From: Betaproteobacteria bacterium
GTDB lineage: Bacteria > Pseudomonadota > Gammaproteobacteria > Burkholderiales > Ga0077523
NCBI GenBank assembly: GCA_016713305.1
Contig: JADJPK010000004.1
Coordinates: forward strand, 124,001-188,000
DNA: 64,000 nt
Reading direction: 5' to 3'
A program made the position numbers and the translations under genes. The first letter of the stretch is position 1; each line of letters begins with the position of its first letter. Below, piece by piece: positions 8,539 to 18,160 of this stretch. A model generated the notes under the pieces. The model was not told the origin of the DNA and did no database searches. It saw only the letters and a list, made by a program, of their open reading frames with translations.

Positions 8539-8554
8539 GAGTTCGGGACAAGGC

Positions 8555-9595
8555 TCAGTTTTCCGACCACAGGTCAGGTGCGCCCGCCTTGGACGGCGCG
8601 GCCAGCCCGAAGTGCCGGTAGGCCACCAGGGTCGCCATGCGGCCGCGCGGCGTCCGCTGCAGAAACCCCTGCTGAATGAGATAGGGTTCCAGGACGTCCT
8701 CGATGGTGTCGCGCTCCTCGCCGATCGCCGCGGCCAGATTGTCCACACCCACCGGCCCGCCGCCGAACTTCTCCAGCACGGCCAGCAGCAACTTGCGATC
8801 CATGAGATCGAGGCCGTGGGGATCCACGTCCAGCATGGAAAGCGCGGCATCGGCGACGGCGCGGGAGATCCGTCCGTCCGCCCTCACCTGGGCGTAATCG
8901 CGGACGCGGCGCAGCAGCCGGTTGGCGATCCGCGGCGTGCCGCGCGACCGTGAGGCGATTTCCATGGCGCCGTCGTCGCCGATCTCCGCCTCCAGCAGAC
9001 GCGCGGACCGGGTGACAATGCGGGCCAGCTCCTCGGGCGTATAAAACTCCAGCCGCGCCACGATTCCGAAACGGTCGCGCAGCGGGTTGGTCAGCATGCC
9101 TGCGCGCGTGGTGGCACCCACCAGGGTGAACGGCGGGAGATCGAGTTTCACCGACCGGGCTGCGGGACCTTCGCCGATCATGATGTCGATCTGATAGTCC
9201 TCCAGCGCCGGATAGAGAACCTCCTCCACGACCGGGGAAAGACGGTGGATCTCGTCGATGAACAGCACGTCGCGGGGTTCGAGGTTGGTGAGCAGCGCCG
9301 CGAGGTCTCCCGCCCGTTCCAGCACGGGGCCCGATGTCTGGCGCAGGTTCACGCCCATTTCGCGGGCGACGATGTGCGCGAGGGTCGTCTTGCCAAGCCC
9401 GGGCGGACCGAACAGGAGGACATGATCGAGCGCTTCGCGGCGCGCGCGGGCCGCCTCGATGAAGATCGAAAGCTGGTCGCGGATCTTTTCCTGGCCGACG
9501 TATTCGTCGAGCTGGCGAGGACGCAGGGCGCGCTCGAAGGTTTCCTCGGGCTGGCCAAGGACGGACGGCGCGATGAGCCGGTCGGTTTCGATCAT
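8555..9595 (-). CDS. ruvB: Holliday junction branch migration ATPase RuvB
   Basis: The hexameric AAA+ motor that drives Holliday junction branch migration with RuvA. Visible motifs are the N-terminal RPRQLDEYVGQEKIRDQL, Walker A GPPGLGKTT, Walker B FIDEIHR, sensor 1 GATTRAG with LRDRFGIV, and the C-terminal winged helix (EPYLIQQGFLQRTPRGRMAT). The 346 residues match the family. It is separated from ruvA by a small secreted-protein gene, a departure from the common ruvA-ruvB adjacency. Confidence 0.97.
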   Translation of the reverse strand: MIETDRLIAPSVLGQPEETFERALRPRQLDEYVGQEKIRDQLSIFIEAARARREALDHVLLFGPPGLGKTTLAHIVAREMGVNLRQTSGPVLERAGDLAALLTNLEPRDVLFIDEIHRLSPVVEEVLYPALEDYQIDIMIGEGPAARSVKLDLPPFTLVGATTRAGMLTNPLRDRFGIVARLEFYTPEELARIVTRSARLLEAEIGDDGAMEIASRSRGTPRIANRLLRRVRDYAQVRADGRISRAVADAALSMLDVDPHGLDLMDRKLLLAVLEKFGGGPVGVDNLAAAIGEERDTIEDVLEPYLIQQGFLQRTPRGRMATLVAYRHFGLAAPSKAGAPDLWSEN

Positions 9596-9646
9596 CGACC
9601 GGGGCCGGCGGGCGTTGCCGCCGGGAGTGATGAACCGGACGCTGCG

Positions 9647-10432
9647 TTACTTCGATGCATCCGCACGGTAATTCGTGACGAACGGCTCGGCCAGTGCCAG
9701 ATTCGAAGTCGCCTTCTCCGGCAGGCCGGCAGCCACGCGGTCGAGTTGGGCATTGATGACGCCGGTGACCTTGATGATGAGCGTGCGCTGATACTTGGCA
9801 CCCAGCGGCGAGAGGGCGAACCGCTGGCCGTCGACGTTCTCGTGCGCCGCGATGGAAAAGCGCGTCTCGCGCTCCTCCTCGTCCCACACGTAAGTGAGCG
9901 TCTTCTGCTCTTCCGCCGTGCCGGGGTAGTCCTGGATCAGCTTGCCGGACATGGTGTAGACGCCTCCCACGTGGAAGGCAACGGTGTGATCGATGATCTT
10001 GGCCTGTTTCTGGCCCACCTCGGTAGCGAAGTGCGCGAGCAGCGCGTTCATCTCGCCTTCGGTGAAGCTCGACTCCGCGATCTGATCCCACTCCGCCGCC
10101 ATCCACTGTCCGCTGGTCCATTCGGTCTGCACCGAGTCCAGCAGACGCGCGCTGACGGCCTTTTCGGCGGCGTCGAAATACATGTTCCCGGGCTTCCAGC
10201 TCTTGCCCAGGTCCCGTTCCCTGCCCAGCCGGGCGAGCGCATCCCGGGTTGCCATCAGCGACTGCTGCTTGAGATACCGGTTGCCCAGAGCGACGGAGGT
10301 CTTCCAGTTGTGAACCTTCAGCAGCGTCTGGGTCTTCTCGTTGGCCACCGCCGACTGGACCGGCGATACGACTGCCGCCAGGAACATCCCGGCAACGAGC
10401 ATGCGAATGGAACTGAGGAAAAGTGAGGGCAT
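9647..10432 (-). CDS. Secreted protein of unknown function between ruvA and ruvB
   Basis: A 261-residue protein that I do not recognise. It has an N-terminal signal peptide (MLVAGMFLAAVVSPVQSAVA; the ATG at 10402 could also be the start) and a soluble mixed alpha/beta remainder without cysteines or obvious catalytic motifs. The central part is acidic and helical (EWDQIAESSFTEGEMNALLAHF). Its position inside the ruvABC block is probably incidental, because export to the periplasm excludes a direct role in recombination. Spacing is 51 bp to ruvB and about 150 bp to ruvA. Confidence 0.72.
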   Translation of the reverse strand: MPSLFLSSIRMLVAGMFLAAVVSPVQSAVANEKTQTLLKVHNWKTSVALGNRYLKQQSLMATRDALARLGRERDLGKSWKPGNMYFDAAEKAVSARLLDSVQTEWTSGQWMAAEWDQIAESSFTEGEMNALLAHFATEVGQKQAKIIDHTVAFHVGGVYTMSGKLIQDYPGTAEEQKTLTYVWDEEERETRFSIAAHENVDGQRFALSPLGAKYQRTLIIKVTGVINAQLDRVAAGLPEKATSNLALAEPFVTNYRADASK

Positions 10433-10581
10433 GGGAATCTGACGTTGAACGGGGTCCTCGGACCCACGGAACCGTTACGCGAAATGCGCCGGATTATAGA
10501 CGCATGACGCATCGGTACAGCGCGCCGATCTTCCCCGGTGCGCGTCTCCGGGGGGCGACGTCATGAAAGGTTCTGCGCCTT

Positions 10582-11163
10582 TCACTGGACGCGCGCCAGA
10601 ATGCGCAGGGACTGCCGGATGGCGTCCTGCACGGGCAGGTCGGGCGCCAGTTTGGCCAGCGCCGCCTTCGCCTCCTTGTCACTGTAGCCCAGCGCGACCA
10701 GGGCATTGAGCGCATCGCTTCCCGATGGAGCGGATGCTCCGGCCGCGACCACCGCAGGCACGAGACTCAGCTTGTCCTTCAGCTCCAGCAGCAGGCGCTC
10801 CGCCGTCTTCTTGCCGATGCCGGGAATCCGCGTGAGCCGCGCGCTGTCCTGCTGCGCCACTGCCGCATGCACTTCCTCCACGGACATGCCGGACAGAAGG
10901 GCGAGCGCGGTGCGCGCCCCGATGCCGGTGATCTTCAGCAACTGGCGGAAGAGCTGCCTCTCGCCGTCGGTGGCGAACCCGAACAGCAGATGCGCATCCT
11001 CGCGGACGATCATGTGGGTGAGCAGCGTCACGTCGGCACCCGTCGCGGGCAGGTGATAGAACGTGCTCATCGGCACGTCGAGTTCGTATCCCACGCCGTT
11101 CACATCGATCACGATCGTGGGCGGGTGCTTTTCGGCCAGCCGGCCGTGCAGGCGCGCAATCAT
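10582..11163 (-). CDS. ruvA: Holliday junction branch migration protein RuvA
   Basis: The tetrameric junction-binding protein that loads RuvB. It starts MIARLHGRLAEKHPPTIVID (OB-fold domain I), then has two helix-hairpin-helix motifs (ITGIGARTALALLSGM and IPGIGKKTAERLLLELKDK), a short linker, and a C-terminal domain III (DALNALVALGYSDKEAKAAL) that contacts RuvB. The ATG at 11163 gives 193 residues, normal for RuvA. The gap to ruvC is 187 bp. Confidence 0.97.
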   Translation of the reverse strand: MIARLHGRLAEKHPPTIVIDVNGVGYELDVPMSTFYHLPATGADVTLLTHMIVREDAHLLFGFATDGERQLFRQLLKITGIGARTALALLSGMSVEEVHAAVAQQDSARLTRIPGIGKKTAERLLLELKDKLSLVPAVVAAGASAPSGSDALNALVALGYSDKEAKAALAKLAPDLPVQDAIRQSLRILARVQ

Positions 11164-11350
11164 CGGCCCTGACTCCAAGGAAAAGATGCGTTGGACACCG
11201 GGCAGAAGACCCTGCGAAAGCCCACCGCGCACCGCCGTGTCCGCATCGGCCGCACGGTTCCCGGGCCGCCGACGGACCCATGCTCGCGGACGGCGTTGCT
11301 CGGGCCAGCCGGGACCTGCGCCACGACTGCATGCATTGACGAGACCCTCC

Positions 11351-11905
11351 CTAGACCAGCCTGCCGCCGCGCACGCGGTACCCGGCTGTGGGCAGCGCCC
11401 CGAGGCCCAGGCCGCCGTGCGCGTGACAGATGGCACACGCCAAGGCATCGGCAGCATCGGCGGATGGCTGCCCCGGCAGCGCGAGCAGCCGGCCCACCAT
11501 GGCCTGCACCTGCTCCTTCTTCGCATGCCCGTTGCCCACGACCGCCTGCTTCACCTGCAGCGCCGTGTACTCCGCCACCGGCAAGCCGCGCTCGACCGCC
11601 GCACAGATGGCCGCGCCCCGGGCCTGCCCGAGAAGGAGAGTGGACTGGGGGTTCACGTTGACGAACACCTTTTCCACCGCCACTTGCTGGGGAGCGCCTT
11701 CCGCGATCACCTGCCCGAGATTGTCCAGGATGGTCTTGAGCCGATCCGGCAGCGACGCGCTCTCGTTCGTCCGGATGCAGCCGCTCGTGAGATACGCGAG
11801 CTTCTGGCCGCGCTTTTCGATCAATCCGAACCCGGTGATCCGCAGTCCCGGGTCGATGCCAAGAATGCGGACGACTGCATCGGCACCGGGAGCCGTCGCG
11901 GGCAT
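11351..11905 (-). CDS. ruvC: Crossover junction endodeoxyribonuclease RuvC
   Basis: The Holliday junction resolvase with an RNase H-like fold. The acidic active-site residues are visible in RILGIDPGLRITGFG (Asp), VAVEKVFVNVNPQS (Glu) and ADAADALACAICHAH (the C-terminal Asp pair). The length is 184 residues from the second of two adjacent ATGs. It lies about 100 bp after yebC on the same strand, the usual order in proteobacteria. Confidence 0.96.
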   Translation of the reverse strand: MPATAPGADAVVRILGIDPGLRITGFGLIEKRGQKLAYLTSGCIRTNESASLPDRLKTILDNLGQVIAEGAPQQVAVEKVFVNVNPQSTLLLGQARGAAICAAVERGLPVAEYTALQVKQAVVGNGHAKKEQVQAMVGRLLALPGQPSADAADALACAICHAHGGLGLGALPTAGYRVRGGRLV

Positions 11906-12006
11906 CACGTATCGCCGTCCGGGAAGAAAAATCGGCGGGCACGGGGCCCGCCGACGTCACGGCGACTGGATTCTCCTGACAGGTCGATGGCGCGCACTCC
12001 GGCCCG

Positions 12007-12735
12007 TCACTCGTCCATCACGGCGGTGGTGTAGACCTCCTGCACGTCGTCCAGGCTTTCGAGGACGTCCAGCAGTTTCTGCATCTTGACCGCATCGTCG
12101 CCCGACATCGCGTTCTCGGTCGTGGGCTTCATGATCACTTCCGCGAACTCCGGCTTGAGACCGGCCTTCTCCAGCGCTTCCTTGACCGCAACGAAGTCGT
12201 TGTTGGGCGCGGTGATGACTTCCATGGATCCGTCGTCGTTCGACACGACATCCTCGGCGCCCGCCTCGATGGCGACTTCCATCACCTTGTCCTCGCTGGC
12301 GCCGGGAGCCAGCACGAGCTGGCCGCAGTGCTTGAAGAGGAAGGCCACGGATCCGTCGGTGCCCAGATTGCCGCCGTGCTTCGCGAATGCGTGCCGGACC
12401 TCCGCCACGGTCCGGGTGCGGTTGTCCGTCATGCAGTCGACGATCACGGCGGCACCGCCGATGCCGTAGCCCTCGTAGCGGATCTCCTCGTAGTTGACGC
12501 CATCGAGCTGGCCCGAGCCCCGTTTGATCGCGTTCTCGATCGTGTCCTTGGGCATGTTCTGGTCGCGCGCCTTGTCGATCGCCAGCCGCAACCGCGGATT
12601 GCTGTTGGCATCACCGCCCCCCAGCCGGGCAGAAACGGTGATTTCCTTGATGAGCCGGGTGAAGATCTTGCCGCGCTTGGCGTCGGTCGCGGCCTTCTTG
12701 TGCTTGATGTTGGCCCACTTGCTGTGTCCTGCCAT
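12007..12735 (-). CDS. yebC: YebC/PmpR family regulator or translation factor
   Basis: A 242-residue cytoplasmic protein. It begins MAGHSKWANIKHKKAATDAKRG, the invariant family start, and continues with PRLRLAIDKARDQNMPKDTIENAIKRG and EGYGIGGAAVIVDCMTDNRTRT. Family members were described as transcription regulators, and more recently as factors that relieve ribosome stalling. The ATG at 12735 is chosen because this N-terminus is universally conserved; the frame stays open 48 bases further upstream. It heads the ruvCAB-tol block. Confidence 0.96.
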   Translation of the reverse strand: MAGHSKWANIKHKKAATDAKRGKIFTRLIKEITVSARLGGGDANSNPRLRLAIDKARDQNMPKDTIENAIKRGSGQLDGVNYEEIRYEGYGIGGAAVIVDCMTDNRTRTVAEVRHAFAKHGGNLGTDGSVAFLFKHCGQLVLAPGASEDKVMEVAIEAGAEDVVSNDDGSMEVITAPNNDFVAVKEALEKAGLKPEFAEVIMKPTTENAMSGDDAVKMQKLLDVLESLDDVQEVYTTAVMDE

Positions 12736-12818
12736 GGATCCCTCGTGTTCCTGCGATGGGGTTTGCAATGCCCGAACCGGCACGAAGCGCGCGATGCGGA
12801 CGCGCTCGTTCAGTCGAT

Positions 12819-12827
12819 TGATATACT
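12819..12827 (+). promoter_or_regulatory. Candidate extended -10 promoter for the HerA-like gene
   Basis: TGATATACT matches an extended -10 (TGn plus TATACT) in an AT-rich patch of the divergent yebC / HerA-like intergenic region, 37 bases before the ATG at 12864. I see no good -35, which is compatible with an extended -10 promoter. Confidence 0.35.
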
Positions 12828-12863
12828 TTTCAGAATGTTATCACTGCGCCTGCGGAGCCTGCC

Positions 12864-14387
12864 ATGCCCGAGCCCATGCTCATCGCCAAGTCCGAACGCG
12901 ATCTCCACCTGCTGCCGGGGCTCGCCAACCGGCACGGTCTGATCACGGGCGCCACCGGCACGGGCAAGACCGTCACCCTGCAGCGCATCGCGGAGCAGCT
13001 CTCCGCGAACGGCGTTCCCGTCTTCATGGCCGATGTGAAGGGCGATCTCTCCGGCCTGTCCCAGGCGGGCGCCTGGAACCCGAAGTTGAAGGAGCGCGCC
13101 GAGAAACTGGGCATGGGCGATCTCGCCTTCTCCGGGTTTCCCGTCACCTTCTGGGACGTGTGGGGGGAGAAGGGCCACCCCGTGCGCGCGACCATCTCCG
13201 AGATGGGTCCGCTGCTGCTGGGGCGCATGCTCAACCTGAACGACACGCAGCAGGGCGTGCTGACCCTCACCTTCAAGATCGCGGACGACAACGGCCTGCT
13301 GCTGCTGGACCTCAAGGATCTGCGCGCGATGATCCAGTTCGTCGGCGAGAACGCGAAGGAGTTCACCGTCTCGTACGGCAACGTCTCGGCCGCCTCCATA
13401 GGCGCCATCCAGAGGGGCCTGCTCGAACTGGAACAACAGGGAGGCGACCGGCTCTTCGGAGAGCCCGCGCTCAACATCGACGATCTGCTCCAGACCGGCG
13501 CGAAGGGCCGCGGAACGATCAACATCCTGGCGGCCGACCGGCTGATGCAGATGCCCAAGATCTACGCCACGTTCCTGCTGTGGCTCCTCTCGGAGATGTT
13601 CGAGCAGCTGCCGGAAGTGGGCGATCCGGACAAGCCGAAGCTCGTGTTCTTCTTCGACGAGGCGCACCTTCTGTTCAACGATGCCCCCAGGGCACTGCTG
13701 GAGAAGATCGAACAGGTCGTGCGTCTCATCCGGTCCAAGGGCGTGGGTGTGTACTTCGTCACCCAGAACCCGCTCGACGTGCCGGAAACCGTGCTGGGCC
13801 AGCTCGGCAACCGCGTGCAGCATGCGCTGCGTGCCTTCACCCCCCGCGACCAGAAGGCGGTCAAGACGGCCGCGACGACGCTGCGCGCGAATCCCAGGCT
13901 GGACACGGAACAGGCCATCACGGAACTGGGCGTGGGTGAGGCGCTCGTGTCGTTCCTCGACGAGAAAGGGCGGCCGGAGATCGTCGAGCGGGCCTTCGTC
14001 TGCCCTCCGTCCAGCCGCATCGGCCCGGCCACCGACGCCGAGCGGCGCAAGGCGATCGACGAATCCCCGGTCTTCGGCGTCTACGAGAAGGTCGTGGACC
14101 GCGAGTCCGCCTACGAGAAGCTGCGGGATCGCCGCGAGACGGCGCCACCCGCAGAGCAGGCCGGGACCGGCGCAACGCGTCAGACCACGGCTGCGCCAAG
14201 TGACGGCGGAGTGATGGGCGGCCTGCGCGACATCCTGTTCGGGTCCACCGGTCCCCGGGGCGGCCGTCGGGAAGGCGTGATCGATGCGGCGGCGAAGAGC
14301 GTCGCACGCACCATCGGATCCTCCGTGGGGCGGGAGATCGTCCGGGGCGTGCTGGGTTCGATTCTCGGAGGCACGCGCCGCCGCTGA
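12864..14387 (+). CDS. DUF853 / HerA-like helicase domain ATPase (YjgR-like)
   Basis: A 507-residue P-loop ATPase. The Walker A motif is GATGTGKTVTLQRIAEQL (from residue 29) and the Walker B is KLVFFFDEAHLLF. VRLIRSKGVGVYFVTQNPLDVPE is typical of the FtsK/HerA superfamily, and the frame continues with LGNRVQHALRAFTPRDQKAV, a hallmark of the DUF853/YjgR family. The biological role of this family is unknown. The C-terminus ends in a Gly/Arg-rich segment (GRREGVIDAAAKSVAR, then GGTRRR). It is divergent from yebC and followed after 22 bp by an EamA transporter. Confidence 0.92.
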   Translation: MPEPMLIAKSERDLHLLPGLANRHGLITGATGTGKTVTLQRIAEQLSANGVPVFMADVKGDLSGLSQAGAWNPKLKERAEKLGMGDLAFSGFPVTFWDVWGEKGHPVRATISEMGPLLLGRMLNLNDTQQGVLTLTFKIADDNGLLLLDLKDLRAMIQFVGENAKEFTVSYGNVSAASIGAIQRGLLELEQQGGDRLFGEPALNIDDLLQTGAKGRGTINILAADRLMQMPKIYATFLLWLLSEMFEQLPEVGDPDKPKLVFFFDEAHLLFNDAPRALLEKIEQVVRLIRSKGVGVYFVTQNPLDVPETVLGQLGNRVQHALRAFTPRDQKAVKTAATTLRANPRLDTEQAITELGVGEALVSFLDEKGRPEIVERAFVCPPSSRIGPATDAERRKAIDESPVFGVYEKVVDRESAYEKLRDRRETAPPAEQAGTGATRQTTAAPSDGGVMGGLRDILFGSTGPRGGRREGVIDAAAKSVARTIGSSVGREIVRGVLGSILGGTRRR

Positions 14388-14409
14388 TCCCGCGCCGGCG
14401 ATTCCGACG

Positions 14410-15339
14410 TTGACCCAGGCTTCCACCGCCGAGCGGCACGCCGCCATCGGCTCGCTGTTCGTTTTCACCGCGGCCGTCGCCTTCTCGGGCAAATCCGTTC
14501 TCATCAAGCTCGCCTATGGGTACGGCGTGGATGCGACGGCTCTTTTCGCCCTGCGGCAGATCTTCTCCGCGCCGTTCTTCGCCTTTCTCGCATGGTGGTC
14601 GCGCAATCCCGCGGCCGAGCACGCCGGCGTCACCCGCGGAGACTGGTTGCGGCTTGCCGGACTGGGACTGCTCGGCTACTACGTGGCGGCGCTGCTCGAT
14701 TTCCTCGGGCTGGAGTACGTGGGCGCGAGTCTGGAGCGCCTCATATTGTTCCTGTACCCCACGGTCGTCCTGGTCCTCTCCGCATGGTGGCTCAAGACGC
14801 GGATCCGTCCCGTGCAGCTCGTGGCACTGCCCATGAGCTATGCCGGCATCGGTCTGGTGTTCTTCGAACATCTGCAAGGCCAGGCCCCGGGCGGCCACCT
14901 GCTGCTCGGAGGGAGTCTGGTCTTCGCCAGCGCCATCGCATATTCGGTCTACCTGATCGGATCGAGCCGGGTGGTTCACCGCTTCGGCGCCGTCCGCTTC
15001 ACTTCCTGGGCCATGCTGGCGGCCACGGCCGCCGGCATCACCCAATTTGCCCTGACCCACGGAGTCGATGCGTTGCGGCTCCCCCTCCCCGTGTATGGCC
15101 TGGCGGCGATCATGGCGATCTTCTCCACCGTGCTGCCAGCCATCCTGATGTCGGAAGGCCTCCGGCGGGTCGGTGCCAATCAGGCGGCCCTTATCGGCAC
15201 GATCGGTCCGGTCGTGACCATGCTTCTCAGTGCGGTCTTTCTGGGGGAGCGGATGGGGCCGGCCCAGATCGCCGGCTCGCTGCTGGTGCTCGCCGGAGTC
15301 CTGCTCGTCAGCCTTCGCAGAGGCGGGCCCCCGGGGTAG
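14410..15339 (+). CDS. EamA/DMT-superfamily transporter
   Basis: An inner-membrane protein of about 309 residues with ten predicted helices in two EamA repeats, the drug/metabolite transporter architecture. Examples are IGSLFVFTAAVAFSGKSVLI at the N-terminus and AALIGTIGPVVTMLLSAVFLGE near the end, the latter being the classic EamA signature. The frame is open back into the upstream gene; I chose the TTG at 14410 because it starts just before the first helix and clears the preceding stop. The export substrate is unknown. Confidence 0.83.
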   Translation: MTQASTAERHAAIGSLFVFTAAVAFSGKSVLIKLAYGYGVDATALFALRQIFSAPFFAFLAWWSRNPAAEHAGVTRGDWLRLAGLGLLGYYVAALLDFLGLEYVGASLERLILFLYPTVVLVLSAWWLKTRIRPVQLVALPMSYAGIGLVFFEHLQGQAPGGHLLLGGSLVFASAIAYSVYLIGSSRVVHRFGAVRFTSWAMLAATAAGITQFALTHGVDALRLPLPVYGLAAIMAIFSTVLPAILMSEGLRRVGANQAALIGTIGPVVTMLLSAVFLGERMGPAQIAGSLLVLAGVLLVSLRRGGPPG

Positions 15340-15469
15340 GAGTCCCTGGGAAAATCTTCATCAGTCGAAATAACCATAAAGGGGACCCGAGCAGCGACCG
15401 TAATTCGCAGGGAGCGGTATCCGCCGTGGAAACCGCCTTGACCGCTTCCCAGCGAAGAGACCTCGATCG

Positions 15470-17485
15470 ATGAATGCCCTGTTCTCCCCTGCCGTCGGCC
15501 TGATGAACCGGCTGCCCTACCTCGGAAAGTTAGCTCTGCTTGCCTGTCTGTTCGGCGTGGTGAACTGCACTTTCCTCGCGGAACTGATGATCTCCAAGTG
15601 GCAGACCATCCGTGACTCGCAGCGGGAGGTCGCCGGCGTCCAGGTGCTGACACCGCTCACGCATCTCGTCCACGATCTGCAACAGCATCGCGCCCATGCC
15701 GTCGCGGCCCTCGACGGCAACGCGGCGATGGCGGCCAAGGTTCCGGAGAAGCGCAGCGCCGTGGATGCCGGTTTCCAGGCCGTCGAGGCAGTGGACAGGA
15801 ACGGCACGGGCAATCTGGAGATCGCCGTGAATCTGGCGGATCTCAAGTCACGGTGGAACGGCATCGCCTCGGGCAGCAAGGATCCCTCCGAGAACTTCAA
15901 GGCACACACGGAACTGATCGCCAACGTGATCGCGCTCATGAACATCGTGGGCGACCGGTCGAGCCTGTCCTACGAGTCGGACGTCCTGAGCAACCAGTTG
16001 GGCGCCCTTTCGGCGCGCCACGTGCCCGAACTGGCCGAGTCCTACGCGAGGCTCCGTGGCCTGGGCACGCGATTTCTGTCCGACGGCGTCCTGACCACGG
16101 AAGAGTCGGGCCAGCTTTCCGTTCTGCTGCTTTCGGTCCAGGGGCGCGAACAGCGCCTCGCACACGTCTCGGGTGAGCTTTCCCCGCAGCGGCCGGAACT
16201 CGCGCGGCAGGTGGAATCCCTTCTGCCCAAGCTGGCACAGGCCCGTGCGGACGTCGAAAAGGCCCTCGATGCGGCCAAACGCGGAAGCGCCCTTCCGGCG
16301 CCCGAATACTTCCAGCTCGCGAGCGCTCCGGTGAGCCTGGTCGAGCAGCTGTCCGAACTGAGCCTTCCCGCATTGACCTCCGTGATGAACGACCGGCTCT
16401 CCAAGACCTGGGCATCCATGTGGCTGCACATCGCGTTCGCCGTGGTCGCCAGCATTGCAGTCCTGTATCTGCTGACCGGCTTCTACCTCTCCACTCACCG
16501 GAGCTTCGACGAGCTGGGCCGCTCCGCCGAAGCATTTGCCAAGGGAGATTTCTCGCGCCGCATCAAGGCGGAATCCCGTGATGAAGTCGCCGTCATCGTG
16601 CACCAGTTCAACAAGATGGCCGACGGAATCGGCGAACTGCTGCAGGAAGTGCAGCGCGGCGTGAGGACACTGAACGAGACGTCCGCCCAGCTTTCGCGCG
16701 CATCGATGCAGGTCACTCAGGCGTCACACCGCCAGAGCGACGCGGCGCAGTCCACCGCCAGCGCCGTAGAGCAGATGAGCGTAAGCATCAGCCACGTGGC
16801 GGAAAGCGTCGAAAGCTCGGTGGAAACGTCCCAGCGGGCGCGGGAACTGTCGGAAACCGGCGAGAGCGTGGTGCGCGTGGCGGCCCAGGAAATCATGGAA
16901 ATGGCCGGCGCCGTGCGCAACTCCAGCGCGCTCATCGAACAGCTGTCCGAGCACTCCAGCCGCGTGAGTGGCATCGTACGGGTGATCCGCGATGTCGCCG
17001 ACCAGACCAATCTGCTCGCCCTGAACGCCGCCATCGAGGCAGCCCGGGCGGGTGAGATGGGGCGCGGCTTCGCGGTCGTGGCGGACGAAGTACGCAAGCT
17101 CGCCGAACGGACGGCCCACGCCACGAGCGAGATCGCCGCGGTCATCGAGAACATCGAGCAGGGCACCCGGAACAGCGTGGACGGCATCCAGAACGCCACG
17201 GCCCGCGTCGACAGCGGTGTGGAGCAGGCGAACCGCGCAGCGGCCGCGCTGGCCGAGATCCACGGCGGCACCAGCGTCACGCTGGAACGCATCGCGTCCA
17301 TCGCGGCCGCTGCCCGGGAACAACGCGAAACCAGCCACGAGATCGCCATCAACGTCGAATCGATCGCCCGGATGGCCGAGGAAAACGAGCACACCGTCCG
17401 CGAGATCGAAGGCGCGGCGCACAACGTGGAACAGCAGGCCGCGGCCCTCGCCGGTTTGATGCAGCGTTTCAGGACCGCCGCCTGA
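15470..17485 (+). CDS. Methyl-accepting chemotaxis protein
   Basis: A 671-residue transmembrane chemoreceptor. The first helix lies at about residues 17-36 (LALLACLFGVVNCTFLAEL). A largely helical periplasmic sensor domain of about 280 residues follows, then a second helix at about 317-341 (FAVVASIAVLYLLTGFYLS), a HAMP domain (FAKGDFSRRIKAESRDEVAVI), and a cytoplasmic signalling domain with the CheA/CheW-binding hairpin (NLLALNAAIEAARAGEMGRG, then FAVVADEVRKLAERT). There is no C-terminal CheR-tethering pentapeptide. No che genes are nearby, so it is an orphan receptor with an unknown ligand. GAAGAGA precedes the ATG. Confidence 0.96.
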   Translation: MNALFSPAVGLMNRLPYLGKLALLACLFGVVNCTFLAELMISKWQTIRDSQREVAGVQVLTPLTHLVHDLQQHRAHAVAALDGNAAMAAKVPEKRSAVDAGFQAVEAVDRNGTGNLEIAVNLADLKSRWNGIASGSKDPSENFKAHTELIANVIALMNIVGDRSSLSYESDVLSNQLGALSARHVPELAESYARLRGLGTRFLSDGVLTTEESGQLSVLLLSVQGREQRLAHVSGELSPQRPELARQVESLLPKLAQARADVEKALDAAKRGSALPAPEYFQLASAPVSLVEQLSELSLPALTSVMNDRLSKTWASMWLHIAFAVVASIAVLYLLTGFYLSTHRSFDELGRSAEAFAKGDFSRRIKAESRDEVAVIVHQFNKMADGIGELLQEVQRGVRTLNETSAQLSRASMQVTQASHRQSDAAQSTASAVEQMSVSISHVAESVESSVETSQRARELSETGESVVRVAAQEIMEMAGAVRNSSALIEQLSEHSSRVSGIVRVIRDVADQTNLLALNAAIEAARAGEMGRGFAVVADEVRKLAERTAHATSEIAAVIENIEQGTRNSVDGIQNATARVDSGVEQANRAAAALAEIHGGTSVTLERIASIAAAAREQRETSHEIAINVESIARMAEENEHTVREIEGAAHNVEQQAAALAGLMQRFRTAA

Positions 17486-17494
17486 CGCCGGACA

Positions 17495-18160
17495 CTACTG
17501 CGGCAACGGCAGCACGATCCCCAGCCGCTTCCTGGCCGCCTCCGCGGCGGCCGGATCGCCGGCCTGCTCCGCCAGCGCCGCTTCCACGGCAAGCCAGCCC
17601 GCCAGAGGACGCCTGAATCCCTGATCGGCGGCCGTCTCCACGGCGATCCGCACGCCTTCGCGCGGCAGTTCCGCCCGTTTCAGCAACGAACCCGCGGTCA
17701 CCAGCCGGGACAGCGGATCGTCGATGGATCGCATCTCGCGCATGCGCGCTTCGGTATCGCCCGCCCGCACAAGGGAGCGGTAACGCTCGGGCAATGCCGA
17801 CGCGTCCAGCCCGTTCCAGTCCCCCAGGATGAAGCGCCAGTAGGCGCGGTCTTCCGTCGACAGGTCGGCGGCGGGAACGTCGCCGGCGGAGCAGCCCGAT
17901 GGATCTGCGGAAGCTACCGCCAGGGCACAACGAACGATCGAGGCGCGCGCGATCTCGGCAGAGCGTCCCGTCGCGGAAAGTTCGTCGCGCGCACGTTCCA
18001 GCGCACGATCCGCGAGCCGGGATTCGCCCCGGAGAAAATGCCTCTGGTAGGCATCCAGCGCGGCGCGCGCTTCGCGCTGCCACTCCGGAACCGCGGGCTG
18101 CGAACCGCACCCCGCCGCGGAGAAGGCGGCGAGCAGCAGGGCAGGAACAAGGCGATTCAT
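17495..18160 (-). CDS. Putative lipoprotein of the MCE transport cluster
   Basis: A 221-residue protein with a lipoprotein signal (MNRLVPALLLAAFSAAGCGS, lipobox AAGC). The rest is alanine- and arginine-rich helical repeats (REARAALDAYQRHFLRGESR, RALERARDELSATGRS) that suggest a TPR-like solenoid. It overlaps the MCE gene by four bases (ATGA) and ends nine bases from the convergent chemoreceptor gene. MCE clusters often encode an auxiliary lipoprotein, but this does not obviously resemble PqiC-type proteins, so the role is inferred from position only. Confidence 0.75.
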   Translation of the reverse strand: MNRLVPALLLAAFSAAGCGSQPAVPEWQREARAALDAYQRHFLRGESRLADRALERARDELSATGRSAEIARASIVRCALAVASADPSGCSAGDVPAADLSTEDRAYWRFILGDWNGLDASALPERYRSLVRAGDTEARMREMRSIDDPLSRLVTAGSLLKRAELPREGVRIAVETAADQGFRRPLAGWLAVEAALAEQAGDPAAAEAARKRLGIVLPLPQ

